Source: Gordionus sp. m RMFG-2023 (lineage: Eukaryota; Nematomorpha; Gordioida; Chordodea; Parachordodidae). From it: 64,000 nt of DNA. Made by a program: the position numbers and the translations under genes. How positions within the stretch are numbered: position 1 is the first letter of the stretch; every line of letters begins with the position of its first letter. Location: the NCBI RefSeq assembly GCF_954871325.1, contig NC_088775.1:27567561-27631560 (forward strand). The letters run 5' to 3'. Below are positions 61,546 to 64,000 of the stretch, piece after piece. The notes beneath the pieces were generated by a model. It had not been told where the DNA came from and did no database searches. It worked only from the letters and a program-made list of their open reading frames with translations.

Positions 61546-63044
61546 TTTTAAGCTGAAATGCATTTATTTGTTGTTTAACTCTAATTCGATAATGGATATT
61601 ACAAATTAATGTATAGCCTAAAATTGCCTTCCCATAAAAATATTTTTACATTTATCCAAAATATCCCTCTAGCTAGTTTTAGCTGATCTTTGCTCACATA
61701 TATCGATGGAAAGATCCTTCAGTGCACTACGAAGTAACCATATTACGAAATAAATTTGACAAATATACTTTAGACGTTATTTTAATCATAAAACTTAATA
61801 TAAATTTGTTAAACAACGTTATCTTTTTGATATTCATTATATTTGTATAAATAAATAAAATAATTTTAATGAAATTGTTACGACTTTTGATAGTTTTAAA
61901 GAATTAATAATTACCCCCTATTTTTTATAAAAAAAATCCATATTCATAGAGTTACTAAAAAATTATTTTTTTTGATTTATTATTTTTTTTATTTTACTAT
62001 AAAACAAGGATATAAATAATAAAGTAAAGAAAAGAGGGAGGGAGAGGGTTTATATTTAATTTTGACTTGGGAATGAAATTATTTTAACAAAAAATAAATA
62101 TTTTTATTATGGAATTAATTTTTGGGGGGGAAAAAAAGGGAGGGGAATAGAATTGGAAGTTAGTTATGCTATTATGGGAAAAACAAAAAATAAGTAAAAA
62201 ATGGAAGTTAGAATAAAAAAAATTTTTTCGGCAAAAGGATTCAAAAGTAGAATAGAAATAGAATTGTTATTTTTTTCATTGATAGAGAAAAATTTTTTTT
62301 TAAAAAAAATATTAAATCAAGGAAGGAGGGGGAGGGGTATTTTTAAGAACAAAATTATAATACATACTTTTAATATTATATATATTTTTTTATTATATTT
62401 TATTCTAGGAATTTAATAAATAAATTTTAAAGTTTGATGCAATATATATGAGATATTATATACCTCTTAAAAATTTTTATCTATAACCCTTGAGCACAAA
62501 GATTTTAAATTTGGTGTGAAGATGTATTTTTATTATCTAATTTCTTACCTATGTTCATCTTTTAAAAAACTTACCTGGTTTTATCTATTTTATCAAAAAA
62601 CTGTTTTTTACCCAAAAAATATAAAAATCATTCTCTAGTATATTTTGCTTTTACTAAAATATACATATCCTCAGGATTCAAAATTTGGCACACATGTTCC
62701 TTAATGTATTTGTTATAAAATTAAATATATCTGACATCTATAGCTATACTAGAAGTCACGCAATATCGATGTTTATAATATATGTCACCTTGGGGTAAAG
62801 CTGTTATGGGTAAAACGGTTAAAATATATAATTACAGTAACACCAAATAATATATTAAACGGATTCTTAGCTTGTGGCATATATCTTTTAAACCCAAATA
62901 TATTTACAGTACAAGATTATATCTGCTGTAATAATTAAAATGCTAGCTTAAATATTGAAATTGAAAATAATGAGGAAAATCTTACAGTGAATAATATAGA
63001 ATTTTTGACTCAAAATAATGACAGATATTTCTTTAAAGTATAAC
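61546..63044. other. AT-rich stretch, no gene seen
   Basis: Purine-rich runs (GAGGGAGGGAGAGGG at 62034, GGGGGGGAAAAAAAGGGAGG at 62125) and AT-rich DNA. GGGGTAAAGCTGTTATGGGTAAAACGG at 62793-62819 resembles 36632-36655 and may be a scrap of the same pogo/Tigger-like element. No coding frame is convincing. Confidence 0.4.
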
Positions 63045-63290
63045 TAGGAATTATTAGTCCCTTAATGGGCATGGTGGGCATAGTTTATTCCACTAACTTT
63101 AGGTGGGAATTGATTGTTTCTTATAGAAATTACTGCCTTAATTAACTATTAAACATGACGTTTATACTTTTAAAATTAATTTTATCACTTAAAATATTTT
63201 GGAGTATTTGACCTTATTTAACCAGGTCAAATACTCCTCCCATCAATTGACCTAAATTGAACTGTCGATTGACCGACTTGCCAACTCTGA
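63045..63290 (-). mobile_element. Fragment of a hAT-2 relative with one terminus
   Basis: CCCTTAATGGGCATGGTGGGC through ATTGATTGTTTCTTATAG (63059-63124) matches the hAT-2 transposase segment at 8286-8352. It then passes into GACC-rich sequence (TTGACC, AGGTCAAATACTCC, CGATTGACCGACTTG) and ends GCCAACTCTG at 63289, i.e. CAGAGTTGGC on the complement. This looks like an internally deleted relative of hAT-2. Confidence 0.7.
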
Positions 63291-63529
63291 TAAAAAGTAT
63301 TCAAAAATCATCTTCAAAACCTAGTTTATGGTGTGTACATCCTATCTGTTTTCTTGCTAAATTTAGTGGTACTTTATTTTGATATAAAAAAATAAGCTTA
63401 TTATATTTTTTTTTAATGTAATAAATTTTATAAGATTAGAGAGAGAGATGAAGGAGAATTGATTATTTATTTTTTTTAAATAATAAATTATAAAAAATAT
63501 TAAATAATTAATAAATAAAATCTAAAACT

Positions 63530-63702
63530 AATTTGAAATCACGACTCGAGTTCACGACTTGAGTTTATGACTTGAGTTCACGACCTGAGTCGACTTGAGT
63601 TCACGACTTGAGTCGACTTGAGTTCACGACTCGAGTTATCGACCCAAAACTTAGACTCAGTTTTCGACTAAGTCGACTCGACTCAGTCGTTTTACAACAC
63701 TA
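63530..63702. mobile_element. TAGTGTTGT-ended element, right end with GTCGTGAACTCAAG repeats
   Basis: On the complement the sequence starts TAGTGTTGTAAAACGACTGA and then has eight or so AACTCAAGTCGTG-type repeats. It is the inverted partner type of 58927-59395. Confidence 0.7.
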
Positions 63703-63719
63703 CTTAATAATATTTTTAT

Positions 63720-63938
63720 TAACCATGGCAAATATGAAGGTAATTTAATATGGTAAATTTGACAGTAGAGATTTAATAAAATGGTACAATATGCAACAAA
63801 TTGTGGCGAAGATGCCGTTATTTAAAGAGGAATATTTGCTTCATTTAAGGTATTTGGCCTATGAGTTGGATAGGCATTTGATTGGGAAAATATGGAAACC
63901 CATATCCCATTCAAAAGTAACCATTTCTCCCTTGGGAT
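63720..63938 (+). other. Open 60-codon stretch, possible gag-like relic
   Basis: One frame reads KFDSRDLIKWYNMQQIVAKM, then LLHLRYLAYELDRHLIGKIW. A Trp-containing helix followed by a leucine-rich helix is reminiscent of gypsy-type gag, but the piece is too short to assign. Confidence 0.25.
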
Positions 63939-64000
63939 CAGTGACGTAACCTCGATTTTTATGTAGAGGTGTCCAATGTAGTTTTGTTAAACGGCTCGTT
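63939..64000 (+). mobile_element. Two hAT-like ends running off the window
   Basis: CAGTGACGTAACCTCG at 63939 resembles a hAT end. TAGTTTTGTTAAACGGCTCG at 63979 is the start of another TAGTGTTGTT-type MITE, cut by the window edge. Confidence 0.55.

Noticed and set aside
62201-62416. 71-codon Lys/Phe-rich frame
   Set aside because: Purine- and T-rich low-complexity DNA; no protein-like pattern and no context.
58927-63702. One certain 4.8-kb element between the two GTCGTGAACTC-rich ends
   Set aside because: The inverted ends fit, but the outer 8-bp flanks differ (AGCATTTT and CTTAATAA), so I do not claim a single insertion.

Overview
The window looks like gene-poor, transposon-packed DNA from a very AT-rich animal genome. 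Evidence for an animal: an EHD-type (Eps15-homology-domain ATPase) gene remnant, APE-type LINEs, Ty3/gypsy-like DNA, hAT transposases of the BED-finger and DUF4371/TTF-finger kinds, a PIF/Harbinger-like MITE and a pogo/Tigger-like relic. Introns that can be read are often very short (31-50 bp). I cannot name the species. I see no bacterial genes, CRISPR, rRNA or tRNA.

Layout. 0-2.9 kb: an intronless, frameshifted EHD pseudogene and a fragment of the hAT family called hAT-I here. 2.9-10.6 kb: a decayed APE LINE (LINE-1c) interrupted by a non-coding hAT (D, 8-bp duplication GTCTGAAG) and followed by a nearly complete BED-finger hAT (hAT-2, duplication ATAATAAC). 11.2-12.6 kb: a deleted hAT-I copy with an inverted tail. 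12.9-13.7 kb: an unusually GC-rich decayed coding patch. 13.9-17.1 kb: a young LTR element without recognisable genes. 18.8-20.8 kb: hAT family A.

21.9-25.1 kb: the best candidate for a working host gene, on the minus strand, with three coding exons in one phase, a 50-bp 5' intron and a stop codon overlapping its AATAAA signal. A short open frame starts divergently 58 bp away. 25.9-26.2 kb is a Harbinger-like MITE; 26.2-30.3 kb is T-rich non-coding DNA with duplications. 30.3-35.5 kb is a second APE LINE (LINE-2c), split by a 2.2-kb palindromic foldback element built from 300-bp dimeric satellite units.

36-41 kb: a partial D-family copy containing a family A copy. 41.7-44.5 kb: another hAT (F). 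44.6-51.9 kb: an old, broken gypsy-like fossil whose reverse-transcriptase region was hit by an intron-bearing hAT-I element (duplication ATCTTTCG). 52.1-54.0 kb: a third family A copy. 55.1-59.3 kb: two 200-220 bp hAT MITEs, two probable last exons of an unknown gene, and hAT H. 58.9-63.7 kb: a satellite-rich tract between inverted TAGTGTTGT ends.

Most of the window is therefore successive generations of hAT elements. Clean 8-bp target duplications give a relative order of insertion. The parts most worth a second look are the host gene, the foldback satellite element, poly-G/C tracts next to hAT ends, hAT introns of about 31-45 bp, and families that share TAGTGTTGTT ends but differ inside.
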